This document shows, one piece after another, positions 5,394 through 11,085 of a stretch of 11,085 nucleotides of DNA. Position 1 is the first letter of the stretch, and every line of letters begins with the position of its first letter. Location: positions 1 through 11,085 of the forward strand of contig JANRJF010000368.1 in assembly GCA_033764095.1 (NCBI GenBank), in the 5' to 3' direction. Under the pieces are notes generated by a model. That model did no database searches. It saw nothing but the letters and a program-made list of their open reading frames with translations, and had not been told where the DNA came from. A program made the translations under genes and the position numbers. The DNA is from JBDTMT01 sp033764095. Its GTDB lineage: Bacteria > Desulfobacterota > Binatia > HRBIN30 > CADEER01.

Positions 5394-6878
5394 ATGGCGA
5401 TCCGGATGACGCGGCGTGGGATGCTCGGCAGTGGTCTGGCGGCGGCGGCGCTGGGCGTGGCGCGCCCGCTGCGCGCCGCGACGACCGCGCGGTCGTCGCA
5501 TGAGCGCTGCGATGTGTGCGTGGTCGGCGCCGGCTTCGCCGGATTGGCGGCGGCGCGCGCGCTCGCGCAGGCGGGCAAGCGCGTGCTGGTGCTGGAGGCG
5601 CGCAACCGCGTCGGCGGGCGCGTGCACACCGTGACGCTGAAGAACGGCGCGTGGATCGACCTCGGCGGCCAGTGGGTGGGTCCGACCCAGGACCGCTTCT
5701 ACGCCTTCATCAAGGAGACGGGCTGCGCGACCTACGCCTCGCCGCACGCCGGTGAGACGGTGGTGCGCGGGGTGACCAAGCCCGAGCTGATGCGGGTCGG
5801 CGAGGACTGGAGCACAGTCCCCGGCTACGACCTGGTCGAGGCGGTGGAGGCCAAGCTCACCGAGCTGGCCGCGGGTATCGACGCCGACGCGCCCTGGACG
5901 CATCCCGAGGCGGTGCGCCTGGATGGTCTCACGCTGGCGGAATGGCTGCGCGCCACCGTCCCCAACGAAAACGCGCAGCAGTACGCCGGACAGGTGATCA
6001 GCGACTATCTCTGCGCCAGCCCGGACGAGCTCTCGATCCTGCACACCGCCTGGTTCGTCAAGGCGTGCGGCGGCTTCGCCATGCTCAACGGCTTCGATGG
6101 CGGCGCGCAGCAGGATCGCGTCGTCGGCGGAGCGCAGGTGGTGGCGGACCGCGTCGCGGCGGCGCTGGGTGACATCTTCCGCTTCCGCAAGCCGGTGCGC
6201 CGCATCGCGTGGGGGGAGACCGGCGTCACCGTCCACAGCGACGACTACAGCGTCGAGGCCGCGCACGTCGTGCTCACCGCGCCGCCGTCGCTGGCCGGCG
6301 CGATCGAATACGAGCCCTGTCTGCCCGCCAGTCGGACGCAGGTCACGCAGCGCTGGCCGCAGGGCATCGTGATCAAGGTGCAGATGGTCTACGACGAGCC
6401 CTTCTGGCGCCACGACGGGCTGAGCGGGACGTCGTTCGACTACCAGTCGCCGATCAACGAGACGGCGGACAGCAGCACGCCGGAGGACGCCTCGAAGGCC
6501 GGCGTGCTCACCGGCTTCGTCCACTCCGCCGAGGCGCGGCGCATCGCGCCGTTGCCCGCCGCCGAGCGCAAGCACCTGCTGCTCGCCGACATCGCCAAGC
6601 GCTTCGGGCCCAAGGCGCTGAGCCCGGTGCACTACATGGAGGCCAACTGGACGACGGAGAGTTGGACGCGCGGCTGCTTTGCCGGCTTCCTCACCCCCGG
6701 GGCGACGTACCTGTTCAAGACCGCGACGCGCGATCCGATTGGTCCGATCCACTGGGCCGGTACCGAGTCGGCGACCGCCTGGCCGTCGTTCATCGACGGC
6801 GCCATCCGCACCGGCGAGCGCGCCGCGCAGGAGATCCTCGCGGCGCGCGCCGGGGCGCCTGCCGCGGCGGTCGGCTGA
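5394..6878 (+). CDS. Tat-signal flavin-dependent amine oxidase (monoamine oxidase-like)
   Basis: 494 residues. Residues 6-28 form a twin-arginine-type signal (TRRGMLGSGL, then an Ala-rich core ending LRA), so export is likely. The dinucleotide-binding motif VVGAGFAGLAAARALAQAGK (43-62) is followed by VLEARNRVGGRVHT and GGQWVGPTQDR (91-101), both typical of flavin amine oxidases. Lys328 in IVIKVQMVYDEPFWR aligns with the active-site lysine of MAO (VIK...EPFWR). Cys428 in TRGCFAGFLTPG aligns by eye with the MAO cysteine that binds FAD covalently (SGGCY...PPG). The C-terminal FAD motif is HWAGTESATAWPSFIDGA (453-470). The expected reaction is oxidation of a primary or secondary amine to an aldehyde with release of H2O2 and ammonia; the substrate is unknown. 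The start is fixed by the Shine-Dalgarno and signal peptide. It is convergent with groEL and divergent from the other flavoenzyme. Confidence 0.9.
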   Translation: MAIRMTRRGMLGSGLAAAALGVARPLRAATTARSSHERCDVCVVGAGFAGLAAARALAQAGKRVLVLEARNRVGGRVHTVTLKNGAWIDLGGQWVGPTQDRFYAFIKETGCATYASPHAGETVVRGVTKPELMRVGEDWSTVPGYDLVEAVEAKLTELAAGIDADAPWTHPEAVRLDGLTLAEWLRATVPNENAQQYAGQVISDYLCASPDELSILHTAWFVKACGGFAMLNGFDGGAQQDRVVGGAQVVADRVAAALGDIFRFRKPVRRIAWGETGVTVHSDDYSVEAAHVVLTAPPSLAGAIEYEPCLPASRTQVTQRWPQGIVIKVQMVYDEPFWRHDGLSGTSFDYQSPINETADSSTPEDASKAGVLTGFVHSAEARRIAPLPAAERKHLLLADIAKRFGPKALSPVHYMEANWTTESWTRGCFAGFLTPGATYLFKTATRDPIGPIHWAGTESATAWPSFIDGAIRTGERAAQEILAARAGAPAAAVG

Positions 6879-6900
6879 CGCGCGCCGCCGCGACGGCAGG

Positions 6901-6933
6901 AAAAAAAAGGGGGCGGCCGATCCGGCCGCCCCC
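6901..6933 (-). terminator. intrinsic terminator of the groES-groEL operon
   Basis: An 11-bp perfect GC-rich stem (6909-6919 with 6923-6933) with a 3-nt loop is followed, reading the minus strand, by eight T (6908-6901). It lies 41 bp beyond the groEL stop. The tail is on one side only, so it fits termination of groEL and not of the convergent amine oxidase. Confidence 0.9.
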
Positions 6934-6974
6934 TGGTGGACGTGCGATGCGGCCGACCACGGCCGCGCCAACCA

Positions 6975-8597
<1,623 letters not shown>

Positions 8598-8633
8598 GAA
8601 CGGATTCTCCTTCTACGTATGCTGCGTCGCGGC

Positions 8634-8924
8634 TCAGGCTTCGATCACGCCGAGGATGTCCTCCTCGCGCATGATGATGTGCTCTTCGCCGTCGAGCTTG
8701 ATCTCGGTGCCGGAATACTTGCCGAACAGGACCCGGTCGCCCTTCTTCACGCCGAGCGTGATGATCTTGCCCGCGTCATCGAGGCGGCCGGGGCCGACCG
8801 CCACCACCTGGCCTTCCTGCGGCTTCTCCTTGGCGGTGTCGGGGATGATGATGCCCCCCTTGGTCTTCGCCTCTTCCTCGATGCGCTTCACGATCACGCG
8901 ATCGTGCAGTGGACGCACTGCCAT
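8634..8924 (-). CDS. groES: 10-kDa co-chaperonin GroES
   Basis: 96 residues, the usual length. This is the heptameric lid of GroEL. It has the N-terminal VRPLHDRVIVKR (3-14), the mobile-loop region EEAKTKGGIIIPDTA (17-31) that contacts GroEL, VVAVGPGRL (40-48), GDRVLFGKYSGTEIK (62-76) and the C-terminal EEDILGVIE. The frame is open back to 9029, but ATG at 8924 is chosen because family homology starts there and AGGGAGGG lies 8 nt upstream. It is first gene of the groESL operon. Confidence 0.98.
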   Translation of the reverse strand: MAVRPLHDRVIVKRIEEEAKTKGGIIIPDTAKEKPQEGQVVAVGPGRLDDAGKIITLGVKKGDRVLFGKYSGTEIKLDGEEHIIMREEDILGVIEA

Positions 8925-9007
8925 CTCCGTTGCCCTCCCTGCTGATTGATTGTGCTGATTGGCTGAATCGATTGCTGTTACGCGCGTTTGCGACGCGGCG
9001 CAACTAA
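8925..9007 (-). promoter_or_regulatory. groESL promoter/leader region with repeated heptamers
   Basis: This relatively AT-rich 83-bp stretch lies between the topoisomerase terminator and groES. No CIRCE element (TTAGCACTC-N9-GAGTGCTAA) is present. Four heptamers of the form GCTGWWW/GCTGTTA on the plus strand (8941, 8954, 8962, 8974) recur at 8-13 bp spacing. A short inverted repeat TTGCG (8988-8992)/CGCAA (8999-9003) lies further upstream. TTGCGC-N17-TAACAG on the minus strand is a weak promoter candidate only. The Shine-Dalgarno for groES is AGGGAGGG at 8940-8933. Confidence 0.4.
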
Positions 9008-9036
9008 GGCCCGGTTGTCGGACTGTCAACCGGGCC
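9008..9036 (-). terminator. stem-loop terminator after the topoisomerase A subunit gene
   Basis: GGCCCGGTTG (9008-9017) and CAACCGGGCC (9027-9036) form a perfect 10-bp stem with a 9-nt loop, 30 bp past the stop at 9067. The minus-strand tail is TTAGTTG, a poor U-tract, so termination may be partial. It separates this gene from groES. Confidence 0.65.
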
Positions 9037-9066
9037 GGAAGCAGAAAAGTGGCTGCACGGCGCTCG

Positions 9067-11085
<2,019 letters not shown>

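Noticed and set aside
5295..6971. 558-codon open frame on the minus strand, opposite the amine oxidase
   Set aside because: It is antisense to a gene with clear FAD and catalytic motifs, is Arg/Ala-rich and has no recognisable domain.
8925..9029. CIRCE operator and a longer GroES N-terminus
   Set aside because: No TTAGCACTC/GAGTGCTAA pair is present, and the extra residues have no GroES homology and cross the topoisomerase terminator.

Overview
The window is about 11 kb of very GC-rich bacterial DNA in which almost every real gene has long GC-driven shadow ORFs on the other strand. Two Tat-type export signals, a Tat lipobox, a DUF1329 protein (a family known from Gram-negative envelopes) and a groES-groEL pair without a recognisable CIRCE element point to a high-GC, Gram-negative, probably environmental bacterium. 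Deltaproteobacteria-like or Binatota-like lineages would fit, but the taxon is inferred from style and gene content and is not proven.

Layout. (1) 1-2216, minus strand: a small ECF-like sigma factor whose stop codon overlaps (ATGA) the start of a protein with a cytoplasmic N-terminus, one transmembrane helix, a proline-rich linker and a DUF1329 domain. The second gene runs off the left edge. Its reading frame is open for all 550 codons. (2) 2358-3502, plus strand, divergent from the sigma gene: a MEST/haloalkane-dehalogenase-like alpha/beta hydrolase overlapping (ATGA) a 93-residue conserved-looking protein of unknown function. (3) 3534-5090, minus strand: a Tat-exported, apparently lipid-anchored FAD oxidoreductase of the berberine-bridge-enzyme type with both covalent-flavin residues. 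(4) 5394-6878, plus strand, divergent from it: a Tat-signal flavin amine oxidase. The 303-bp gap between these two carries a perfect 30-bp palindrome and a second inverted repeat. (5) 6975-8924, minus strand: groES-groEL with a strong intrinsic terminator. (6) 9067-11085, minus strand: the A subunit of a type IIA topoisomerase, ParC-like, cut at the right edge just upstream of its catalytic tyrosine and followed by a stem-loop that separates it from groES.

How the genes may work together. The right half (topoisomerase, chaperonin) is ordinary housekeeping. The left half is more interesting. The sigma factor and the membrane-anchored DUF1329 protein look like a one-chain version of a sigma/anti-sigma envelope-sensing pair. 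The two divergent flavoenzymes look like a co-regulated periplasmic oxidase set. Both ideas are inferences from architecture and context. No mobile elements, CRISPR arrays, tRNA or rRNA genes were seen.
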